A stretch of 11,963 bases of DNA. It comes from Flavobacteriaceae bacterium. GTDB taxonomy: Bacteria > Bacteroidota > Bacteroidia > Flavobacteriales > Flavobacteriaceae. The notes below the pieces were generated by a model. It saw only the letters and a list, made by a program, of their open reading frames with translations, did not search any database and was not told where the DNA came from. Positions 1 through 6,695 of this stretch are shown here, piece after piece. The translations under genes and the position numbers were made by a program. The stretch's first letter is position 1. Each line of letters begins with the position of its first letter. The stretch is from NCBI GenBank assembly GCA_002691265.1, contig NZHJ01000033.1:2850-14812 (forward strand), in the 5' to 3' direction.

Positions 1-494
1 CCAGGATTTTCCTCATTAACATAAGCTCCGTTGAAGAGCATTTCATCATAAGCCGCGGAATTATCCATTACTTCATAATCTCCTACCATTTCTGGAATAG
101 ATCCGTTAATTGTTCTCTTAAAATCATTTTCCTTTTCTAAAATAGGTCTTTTGAAACTTTGATAAGTAACTTTATTAACTTCATAAGGATAAACAAATTC
201 ATTTTCAGATTTATTAATGAAATCAGTTAATTCATTTGCCGCTTCAGCAATTTTACTTATCGGTTGATATGCAGTATACCACTGCAAAGAATCGTTTTTA
301 GCACTATTTTTTATTACTTGAACTGCTGCTTTGTTACTTTCTTTTAAGGATTTTGTTGATTTTGTTACTTCTCTGTCGATTTCACCAAAAGTCATTAAAA
401 CTTCCTTTGACATATTTAATGCTAGCATCGCAATAAATACAAGATACATAAGATTAATCATCTTCTGTCTTGCGTTCTCTTTTCCTCCTGCCAT
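1..494 (-). CDS. gldM: GldM, gliding motility / type IX secretion motor subunit (N-terminal part, cut by window edge)
   Basis: GldM is the inner-membrane-anchored periplasmic shaft of the GldL-GldM motor, which couples proton flow to type IX secretion and gliding. My own translation from the ATG at 494 gives 164 full codons beginning MAGGKENARQKMINLMYLVF, the hallmark GldM start. A short basic cytoplasmic stretch is followed by one transmembrane helix at about residues 12-30 and then a soluble, probably helical periplasmic region. The family is usually about 500 residues, so roughly two thirds lie beyond the left edge. The reading frame is open to the edge without stops. It follows gldL after 64 nt, an unusually wide gap for this operon. 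No Shine-Dalgarno is visible, which is normal for Bacteroidota. The assignment is firm from the N-terminus and the gene order. Confidence 0.95.
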   Translation of the reverse strand, partial: MAGGKENARQKMINLMYLVFIAMLALNMSKEVLMTFGEIDREVTKSTKSLKESNKAAVQVIKNSAKNDSLQWYTAYQPISKIAEAANELTDFINKSENEFVYPYEVNKVTYQSFKRPILEKENDFKRTINGSIPEMVGDYEVMDNSAAYDEMLFNGAYVNEENP

Positions 495-524
495 AATATT
501 ATATTTTAGCGTTAATTATTAAAT

Positions 525-547
525 CAACTCCGGTAAAAGCGGGGTCG
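525..547 (-). other. Possible RNA hairpin in the gldL-gldM gap
   Basis: On the minus (transcript) strand, arms CGACCCCG and CGGAGTTG flank a 7-nt loop CTTTTAC. This gives an 8-position stem with one G-U wobble and one C-A mismatch. It is a small GC-rich island in an otherwise AT-rich gap. No U-run follows, so it does not look like an intrinsic terminator. It could be an RNA processing or stability element, or chance. Confidence 0.35.
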
Positions 548-558
548 AATAATAAAAA

Positions 559-1089
559 TTATTTTTTATTCATAGCATTAAGAACCCCACCATATACATT
601 ATTTAGAGATTCTAGGTTTTTAGCTAAACTTTCCATTTGAGTTGTAAGCTTGTTTGCGTTGTCAGCAAATTCCTTATTGATTTTGGCCAACTCACCTGCA
701 TTGTCTGCACCAGATTTAGCAGAAGTCTCAAAATCCTTAATACTTTGTGTAAGACCTTTTACAACTGATTCATCTAACTTTGCGTTTTTGAACATTTCGT
801 CAATTTTGTCGCTCATTAAGGCCTTTGGACTCTTTTTGTCACCAGAAGAACCCTTTTTACCTCCAGCTAGCTCAGGATATACCTCTTCCCAAGCATATTC
901 GTCAGCAGGTGGATCAAATGCAGAAAGGGCAAAAATGATCGCCTCGGTTACAAGTCCAATTGTTAACATAACATTACCTGTTAAAAAGCCTATTGAAAAG
1001 TGAGTAATTTTCATTAATGCTCCAATAATTACTACAGCAGCACCCATTCCATAGGCAAAATTCATTTGTGTTTTATTAAGTAATCTCAT
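559..1089 (-). CDS. gldL: GldL, gliding motility / type IX secretion motor subunit
   Basis: GldL is the inner-membrane ring of the type IX secretion motor; in characterised flavobacteria five copies surround a GldM pair and use the proton gradient. The 176-residue product has two transmembrane helices (about residues 10-31 and 36-58) followed by the FDPP motif at 58-61 and a cytoplasmic tail rich in K, N and E with coiled-coil character (about 95-170). The charged intramembrane residues known to matter in the family are present: Y13, K27, H30 and E49 (in GLVTEAIIF), so the motor core looks intact. The tail appears shorter than in GldL proteins of about 215 residues that I recall. The gene lies 31 nt downstream of gldK and upstream of gldM, the standard order. 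Only one plausible ATG begins the conserved MRLLNKTQMNFAYGMGAAVV segment. Confidence 0.95.
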   Translation of the reverse strand: MRLLNKTQMNFAYGMGAAVVIIGALMKITHFSIGFLTGNVMLTIGLVTEAIIFALSAFDPPADEYAWEEVYPELAGGKKGSSGDKKSPKALMSDKIDEMFKNAKLDESVVKGLTQSIKDFETSAKSGADNAGELAKINKEFADNANKLTTQMESLAKNLESLNNVYGGVLNAMNKK

Positions 1090-1120
1090 TTTTTATAATT
1101 TTAATTGTTGTTTTTATATA

Positions 1121-2785
1121 TTATTTGATAGAACTTCTTCTATTATTTTGTTTTCTAATTGATGCATTGGTCATTGCGTTTGCAGTCATATCTGCACCAA
1201 GATAGTCATGTACGGTTCTGAAGCCAATATAACTTCTAGCTTGATCAGCATTTTCATAATCCCTTGAACTAACCTGTAAGAAATACTTTACATCTTTCCA
1301 AGAACCACCTCTAACTACTTTTAACTCGTTTTCTTCGTCATTTACATTTGGATTAATTGTTGAAGAAAACTCGTATGCTTCAGGCTCATAAGACGAATCA
1401 ATCCATTCAGAAACATTTCCTGCCATGTTGTATAGATTATAACCATTAGGGTCATAGGCATTTGCTTCAACTGTATAAAGCGCCTGATCAACTGAGTAAT
1501 CACCTCTCATAGGTTTAAAGTTAGCCATGAAACATCCTCTGTCATTTTTTGTATATGGTCCTCCCCAAGGATACATAGCACCTTGAAGACCACCCCTTGC
1601 AGCAAATTCCCATTCAGCTTCAGTAGGAAGTCTGAATTCAGGAACTAAACTCTTTTTCTTTTTGGTTTTTTGGTAATCATTTTTTGTCTTAGTTCTCCAC
1701 TCACAAAATGCCTTGGCCTGATGCCATGTTACTCCAACTACAGGGTAATCATTGTATGCATCATGCCAAAAATAATCATTATGCATTGGCTCATTATATG
1801 AGTAATTAAAGTCCTTAATCCAAACCGTTGTATCAGGGTATATAGGAACGGGAATTTGCTTTATGAAATTACTTCTTTTACTTGAAGGGAACCTTTCATG
1901 TATATACTCATCATTAATTGTTATTGTTTCTTCAACTTCACCATAACCACCACTTGGAGTTGCTAGTCTGATCTCAAATTGTCTAAAAGAACCAGGCTGA
2001 GATACATCAGTAACCTGCATCTGATCATCTTGAATTAATTGTCCAGTTTGTTGATCATATAACTCTTCAATCGCCATTCTTTTATATTCTTCCATTCTTG
2101 CCAAGTATCCATTTGTACCTGATAAGTTTGAATATTTATTTTCGTATGCAAATTGATCAACCTTCCAAGAAAATACCATATCGTTAAAAATCTCATCTTC
2201 GTCAAATAAAAACCTTCTAACAACTTCTGCATATTCACTATCGCTATTAAAGAAGATTGAATCTCTAGAGTATGATGATTTATTATTTACATAAGTAGGT
2301 CCATAATAATCCAAATCTACATCCCAGTCTAAGTCAGTTTTTCCATCCCAATCAGATTCATCATCAGATTCTTTACTGGCTTTTTCAGATTTATACAAGT
2401 ATTGAAAATACTCACTTTCAGGACCTATGTCGTCTCTGTCTCTGAATTGTTCTGCTAATGCTGTCCTTATAACAGAGTCTCTAACCCATCTTACAAATTG
2501 TCTATATTCAGCATTGGTAATTTCGGTTTCGTCCATGTAAAATGACCTAACTGTTACCGTTTTGGTAGGGGCATCTTGAATTGATGGCATATCGTCATCA
2601 GATTTACCCATAATAAAAGATCCACCTGGGACTAAAACCATCCCAAACGGCTTTTCTGCATAATATTTGTTCCCTTTGACCCCAACAAGTTCACCTTTAG
2701 ATTTATTTACGTTTCCGTTAGAACCACAACTAAAAGCTACTAGTGCTACTATAAAAAGTTGTAAAATTTTTCTCATTTTATACAT
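1121..2785 (-). CDS. gldK: GldK, gliding / type IX secretion lipoprotein with a degenerate sulfatase-modifying-enzyme fold
   Basis: GldK is a lipoprotein that, with GldN, builds a ring under the outer membrane in the type IX secretion and gliding apparatus. The 554-residue product begins with a signal peptide and a lipobox ending AFSC, predicting lipidation at C20. ATG codons lie at 2785 and 2776; both keep the signal, and I chose the first. The formylglycine-generating-enzyme fold is visible in pieces: FGMVLVPGGSFIMGKSDDD (47-65), YMDETEITNAEYRQF (83-97), YPVVGVTWHQAKAFCEWR (347-364), FRLPTEAEWEFAARGG (384-399), NMAGNVSEW (453-461), RGGSW (492-496) and GFRTV (521-525). The segment after RGGSW has no cysteine, so the oxidase active site is missing and the role should be structural. 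A long acidic insertion (about residues 115-300) separates the fold halves. GldJ is a paralogue, but the neighbours gldL and gldM favour GldK. Confidence 0.93.
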   Translation of the reverse strand: MYKMRKILQLFIVALVAFSCGSNGNVNKSKGELVGVKGNKYYAEKPFGMVLVPGGSFIMGKSDDDMPSIQDAPTKTVTVRSFYMDETEITNAEYRQFVRWVRDSVIRTALAEQFRDRDDIGPESEYFQYLYKSEKASKESDDESDWDGKTDLDWDVDLDYYGPTYVNNKSSYSRDSIFFNSDSEYAEVVRRFLFDEDEIFNDMVFSWKVDQFAYENKYSNLSGTNGYLARMEEYKRMAIEELYDQQTGQLIQDDQMQVTDVSQPGSFRQFEIRLATPSGGYGEVEETITINDEYIHERFPSSKRSNFIKQIPVPIYPDTTVWIKDFNYSYNEPMHNDYFWHDAYNDYPVVGVTWHQAKAFCEWRTKTKNDYQKTKKKKSLVPEFRLPTEAEWEFAARGGLQGAMYPWGGPYTKNDRGCFMANFKPMRGDYSVDQALYTVEANAYDPNGYNLYNMAGNVSEWIDSSYEPEAYEFSSTINPNVNDEENELKVVRGGSWKDVKYFLQVSSRDYENADQARSYIGFRTVHDYLGADMTANAMTNASIRKQNNRRSSIK

Positions 2786-2806
2786 TACTTTTAAAAAAAA
2801 GTGGGT

Positions 2807-2838
2807 TAAACTTACCCATATAAATTTAAATAAACAAA
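2807..2838 (-). promoter_or_regulatory. Probable Bacteroidota-type promoter of gldKLM
   Basis: On the minus strand a -33 box TTTG (2835-2838) is followed after exactly 20 nt by TAAGTTTA (2807-2814), one base off the TAnnTTTG -7 consensus used by the Bacteroidota primary sigma factor. Transcription would start near 2800, leaving about 15 nt before the gldK ATG. This suggests gldKLM can be expressed independently of the upstream topA group. Confidence 0.55.
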
Positions 2839-2845
2839 TTATGAA

Positions 2846-2857
2846 ACATTATAATGT
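2846..2857. promoter_or_regulatory. 12-bp perfect palindrome ACATTATAATGT, possible operator upstream of the gldK promoter
   Basis: ACATTATAATGT is a perfect 12-bp palindrome with no loop, so it is more like a dimeric protein-binding site than a terminator. It sits 7 bp upstream of the candidate gldK -33 box. Being AT-rich, it could be a chance match in this sequence. Confidence 0.3.
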
Positions 2858-2895
2858 AATGCTATTGTTTTAAGTTTTTTAAAAATAAAAAAAAA

Positions 2896-4083
2896 CTATA
2901 ATATATTTTTCTTTATTGCTTTAAACCATCTATCAGGAATTATACCATTTTTAGCGGTTTCATAATCCTCTATTGTACAGGATAATAACGTGGTTTGTTT
3001 CAGTTTAGTATTTGAACCTTCACCAAAAATTTCTATCCACCATCTTGAAGTGATTTTATTCTTATAGAAAATTAACTCATATTCGTCTACAATCACCGTG
3101 AATTTTTTGTATTCATCTTCATTGCTAAAATCAGAATCAATTATTCGACAATTTACCCCTTCGATAAAATACCATATTATCTGTGAAATAAGCATCTCTG
3201 TAACTTCATCCTCATTTGAGGATTTGTATTCGAAAATACCAAACGAACTAACTTTATTACTAATACCAGCGTATCTACTAATTGCACATATTTCTTTACC
3301 GTCAAAACCGTTTGGAGAGAACTTTTGTCTAGAACTCAAGTCAGCAGCTCTTATTGATTTCATATCTATACTAACGATATCAGCATCCCTCATGACAGGT
3401 TCTACCAATCTGATTTTTGAACAAACCTCACCGAGACGGTATGCTTCAAAATATAAATTATCCATCAAATCTATTTCCTCTTGTGAGTTATGATATGTTT
3501 GATATCCAATGTTAGAATAATTGAATAAATTGTGTGGCTCATCAAGGATTACTTTACCTAGATAACTAAGATTATTGATTGGTTTTGAGGAATCGCCCAA
3601 ATCAAAATTTGAATCAACATTGACAATATTGACGGTATTTTGAATAGAATCATATGCTCTGTATACAGCGTATAATAGATCTTGACTACCGCCAATAATT
3701 ACAGGTATTATATTTTTCTTGAGTATAATTGTAAGAAGGGAAACTACTCTTCCATATGTTTCATCAGCACTATCCCCTAGAATTAAATTTCCTAAATCGG
3801 CAATTTTTGAGGACCAGTTTCCGGGATAAAGATTGTATAGCGATTTGCGTATCTCATTTAAATTAAGATTATCACCTAAATAATCAACTGAATTTCTTTC
3901 TTCGGGAATACCAATTATCGCAATTTTTACAAGGTCCAAATCTGGAATACCTTTTTCAGATGAATGAATACTGATTCTATTTCCAAGAATCAATGGAGTC
4001 ATAAGCTCATTGTGAACTATAAGGTGATCATCCACAGGTTTTAACAAATCGTCAAAGGGTGATGTTAAATAGTCTGAACCCAT
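2896..4083 (-). CDS. Arginase / formimidoylglutamase-like protein, probably non-catalytic
   Basis: This 395-residue protein has the arginase (ureohydrolase) fold; relatives next to gldK in flavobacteria are commonly annotated formimidoylglutamase. Segments matching the fold are IAIIGIPEERNS (54-65), IIPVIIGGSQDL (125-136), VNIVNVDSNFDLGD (151-164) and DADIVSIDMKSIRAAD (233-248). Active family members bind two manganese ions through GGxH, DAHxD and SxDxDxxDP-type motifs. Here the first has Q in place of H, the second is DSNFD without its histidine, and the third has K in place of the second aspartate. Hydrolase activity is therefore doubtful, and I infer a pseudoenzyme with a binding or structural role. 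The C-terminus (from about 300) is rich in aromatic residues (WYF, RWWIEI, DRWFKAIKK). It lies 12 nt after topA and 110 nt before gldK. The real function is unknown to me. Confidence 0.75.
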   Translation of the reverse strand: MGSDYLTSPFDDLLKPVDDHLIVHNELMTPLILGNRISIHSSEKGIPDLDLVKIAIIGIPEERNSVDYLGDNLNLNEIRKSLYNLYPGNWSSKIADLGNLILGDSADETYGRVVSLLTIILKKNIIPVIIGGSQDLLYAVYRAYDSIQNTVNIVNVDSNFDLGDSSKPINNLSYLGKVILDEPHNLFNYSNIGYQTYHNSQEEIDLMDNLYFEAYRLGEVCSKIRLVEPVMRDADIVSIDMKSIRAADLSSRQKFSPNGFDGKEICAISRYAGISNKVSSFGIFEYKSSNEDEVTEMLISQIIWYFIEGVNCRIIDSDFSNEDEYKKFTVIVDEYELIFYKNKITSRWWIEIFGEGSNTKLKQTTLLSCTIEDYETAKNGIIPDRWFKAIKKNIL

Positions 4084-4095
4084 GATTTAATTTTT

Positions 4096-6552
4096 CTACT
4101 TTTTAGATGTATTTGCTTTGTATATCTCCTTGGCTTGATCTAAATCAATTGACGCAACATCAAGATTTTTATCTAACAAAATCTTCTTTTTAGATTTTAT
4201 CAAATAAAATTTACCCCATCTGCCTTTTTCAACTTTAATTCCTTCCTCTTCCCAGTTGTGAATAACCTTGTCTTTTTCTTTTTGTTTCTTTTCTTCAATT
4301 AATTCTTCAATATCATCAATCGAAAGATTATCCCAATCATAATTTTTATTAACATTGATAAATATATTATTCCATTTGATGTAAGGCCCAAATCTTCCTT
4401 TTCCTTTTTGAACATCCATATTTTCATAAACATGAACTGGAGCATCAGCTTTAATTTTATCTTCTATAATCACTATTGCGTCTTCCAATGAAATTGATGT
4501 AGGAGATTTTCCAGCAGGAATTGATACAAATTTTTTCCCAAATTTGATGTACGGTCCATATCTACCATTATTGACCTCTAATGTTTCACCTTTAAATTCT
4601 CCCAATATTCTTGGTAATTCAAACAAGGATAAGGCTTGATCAAGTGTCACAGATTCAATCTGAAAATCTTGGGGAAGGCTAGCAAATTTTGGCTTTTCTT
4701 CATCGTCAACAGTTCCTATCTGAACCATTGGACCAAATTTACCCAATCTTACACTTACTTCTTTGCCATTTTCAGGGTGAGGACCTAATACCCTTTTACC
4801 ACTTTCTCTAGTAGCATTTTGTTGAACATCCTCAACAACCGGATGAAATTTTCCATAGAAACTTTTCATCATTTCTGTCCAATCCTTATTACCACTAGCT
4901 ATACTGTCAAAATCTTGTTCAACCTTCGCTGTGAAATTATAGTCCATTATGTACTCAAAGTGATTTTTCAAAAAGTCAGTAACTATCATTCCAATATCAG
5001 TTGGAACTAATTTTCCTTTATCTGAACCAAATTTCTCACTTAGGGTTTTTTCAGAAATTACTCCGTTGATGATTGAAACCTTTATTACTTTTCTTGATTT
5101 TGCTTCAGTGGATCCTTTTTCGATATAACCTCTATTTTGAACCGTGGAGATTGTAGGTGCATATGTTGATGGTCTACCAATCCCTAATTCCTCAAGTTTT
5201 TTTACCAATGATGCTTCTGAATATCTGTAGGGAGGTCTACTGAATTTCTGTGTAGCAAATAAATCTTCTAAGTTTAAGATCTCATCTTCGTTAAATCTAG
5301 GTAAAATCTCATCATCTTCTGCTGAATCATCATCCTTTGAAACTTGATATAATTTTAGATAACCATCAAATTTGATTACCTCACCATTAGCTGTAAATAA
5401 TTCACTGCGATTAGAACTTGAAATTTTAATATTGGTTTTTTCAAGTTCAGCAGGTTTCATTTGGGACGCAAGTGTTCTGCTCAAAATTAGTTGGTATAAT
5501 CTTTTTTGATCATAATCTTTAACGTTTTGAGGTGACATATCAAAATTTGTTGGTCTGACTGCTTCGTGGGCTTGTTGAGCGCCTTTTGCTTTAGTGCTAA
5601 AATTTTTAGGGTTTGTGTATGCTTCACCAAAATTTTTAACAACCTGCTTTTTTGCCTCATCAATAGCAAGGTTTGATAAATTAACGCTATCAGTCCTCAT
5701 GTAGGTAATATGTCCTGATTCGTATAATCTCTGGGCAACACTCATTGTCTTGGAAACAGGAAAAGATAGTTTTCTAGATGCTTCTTGTTGTAATGTTGAT
5801 GTGGTAAATGGAGCTGGTGCCGATTTTTTTACAGGTTTTTTTACTATTTCTGAAACCTTAAATGTAGATTCTGTAGTACTGTTAAGATAATCAATAGCGT
5901 CATCTTTTGATTTAAACTCATTTGAAAGTCTAGCAACAAACTCTTTTCCGTTCGAATTTTTGAATATCGCCTCAACTTTATAGGTTGATGTTGATACATA
6001 ATTTCTTATTTCTCTTTCTTTTTCAACAATCAACCTTACAGCAACGGATTGAACTCTTCCAGCGGATAGTCCACCCTTAACTTTCCTCCAAAGCACAGGT
6101 GATAGTTCATAACCTACTATCCTATCAAGAACTCTCCTTGCCTGTTGTGCATCCACTAGGTCATAATTTATCGATCTAGGATTATTGATTGCATTTGTAA
6201 TGGCTGATTTTGTTATCTCATTGAATACAATTCTTTTAGTGTTATCAACATCTAACTTTAAAGTTCTAAATAAATGCCAAGCAATCGCTTCTCCTTCACG
6301 ATCTTCATCACTTGCGAGCCAAACAGTTTTAGACTTTTTAACTAAATCTTTTAAGTTTCTTACAATAGTTTTTTTGTCAGATGAAACCTCATATTTAGGT
6401 TTAAAATCATTTTCAATATCAATCCCTATATTTTTTGAAGGTAAGTCAGAAATGTGACCAAAACTTGAGGTAACTTTATAGTTTTCACCTAAATATTTTT
6501 CAATTGTTTTGGCTTTTGCCGGGGACTCAACAATTACTAAATTCTCTGCCAT
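4096..6552 (-). CDS. topA: DNA topoisomerase I (type IA)
   Basis: TopA relaxes negative supercoils by cutting and rejoining one DNA strand. The 818-residue product starts with a TOPRIM domain: E9 in LVIVESPAKAKTI and D82, D84, E86 in ASDEDREGEA are the metal-binding acids. The catalytic tyrosine is Y284 in HITYMRTDSVNLS. The core continues through GRVQSVAVRLIVEKEREI and IGRPSTYAPTISTVQNRGYIE. The C-terminal part has four repeats of the type G-R-aromatic-G-P-Y-I-K, starting near residues 604, 663, 719 and 777 and spaced 56-59 residues apart. These replace the zinc-ribbon tail of the E. coli enzyme, and the protein contains no cysteine at all. The start at 6552 is set by the conserved MAENLVIVESPAKAK N-terminus. 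The gene is divergent from miaB and heads the minus-strand group. Confidence 0.97.
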   Translation of the reverse strand: MAENLVIVESPAKAKTIEKYLGENYKVTSSFGHISDLPSKNIGIDIENDFKPKYEVSSDKKTIVRNLKDLVKKSKTVWLASDEDREGEAIAWHLFRTLKLDVDNTKRIVFNEITKSAITNAINNPRSINYDLVDAQQARRVLDRIVGYELSPVLWRKVKGGLSAGRVQSVAVRLIVEKEREIRNYVSTSTYKVEAIFKNSNGKEFVARLSNEFKSKDDAIDYLNSTTESTFKVSEIVKKPVKKSAPAPFTTSTLQQEASRKLSFPVSKTMSVAQRLYESGHITYMRTDSVNLSNLAIDEAKKQVVKNFGEAYTNPKNFSTKAKGAQQAHEAVRPTNFDMSPQNVKDYDQKRLYQLILSRTLASQMKPAELEKTNIKISSSNRSELFTANGEVIKFDGYLKLYQVSKDDDSAEDDEILPRFNEDEILNLEDLFATQKFSRPPYRYSEASLVKKLEELGIGRPSTYAPTISTVQNRGYIEKGSTEAKSRKVIKVSIINGVISEKTLSEKFGSDKGKLVPTDIGMIVTDFLKNHFEYIMDYNFTAKVEQDFDSIASGNKDWTEMMKSFYGKFHPVVEDVQQNATRESGKRVLGPHPENGKEVSVRLGKFGPMVQIGTVDDEEKPKFASLPQDFQIESVTLDQALSLFELPRILGEFKGETLEVNNGRYGPYIKFGKKFVSIPAGKSPTSISLEDAIVIIEDKIKADAPVHVYENMDVQKGKGRFGPYIKWNNIFINVNKNYDWDNLSIDDIEELIEEKKQKEKDKVIHNWEEEGIKVEKGRWGKFYLIKSKKKILLDKNLDVASIDLDQAKEIYKANTSKK

Positions 6553-6570
6553 TTTTGATTTTTATGAGTA

Positions 6571-6578
6571 CAAATGTA
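6571..6578 (-). promoter_or_regulatory. Probable -7 box of the topA promoter
   Basis: The minus strand reads TACATTTG, an exact TAnnTTTG -7 box. Transcription would start near 6564, about 12 nt before the topA ATG. The nearest upstream TTTG (6605-6608) is 26 nt away, longer than the usual 17-23, so the -33 element is weak or absent. Confidence 0.5.
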
Positions 6579-6645
6579 GATTATTTTTTAATAATTTTAT
6601 ATTCCAAATATTAAGCCAGAATAAAAATGAAAAAATTTAAAGCAT

Positions 6646-6656
6646 GACAAATTGTC
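6646..6656. promoter_or_regulatory. Inverted repeat GACAA-A-TTGTC between topA and miaB
   Basis: Two 5-bp arms, GACAA and TTGTC, are separated by one base. The repeat lies 10 bp upstream of the miaB -7 box, where a regulator could act on that promoter or on both divergent genes. The right arm starts the 13-nt segment TTGTCGTATTTTT (6652-6664), which recurs upstream of groES with one mismatch. Confidence 0.35.
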
Positions 6657-6666
6657 GTATTTTTAA

Positions 6667-6674
6667 TATATTTG
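6667..6674 (+). promoter_or_regulatory. Probable -7 box of the miaB operon promoter
   Basis: TATATTTG matches TAnnTTTG exactly. No good TTTG lies 17-23 nt upstream; the closest TTG is only 12 nt away. Transcription would start near 6680, which leaves almost no leader before the ATG at 6684 but a normal short leader before the ATG at 6696, supporting the latter as the miaB start. Confidence 0.5.
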
Positions 6675-6695
6675 CTCTGCAAAATGTTTAAGAAA

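Noticed and set aside
331..522. Plus-strand open frame of 63 codons
   Set aside because: It lies antisense to the clear N-terminal coding sequence of gldM and the gldL-gldM gap; no family match or start signal is visible.
650..1003. Plus-strand open frame of 117 codons
   Set aside because: It is fully antisense to gldL, whose frame shows conserved motor residues; the antisense product has no recognisable features.
2035..2238. Second minus-strand frame inside gldK
   Set aside because: It overlaps gldK in a shifted frame, is low in complexity and shows no domain. gldK itself is intact, so there is no sign of a frameshift.
2866..2895. Possible terminator after the arginase-like gene
   Set aside because: Only A/T tracts that can pair weakly are present, with no GC-containing stem, so termination cannot be supported.
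3098..3493. Plus-strand open frame of 131 codons
   Set aside because: It is antisense to the arginase-like gene, which is open and coherent along its whole length.
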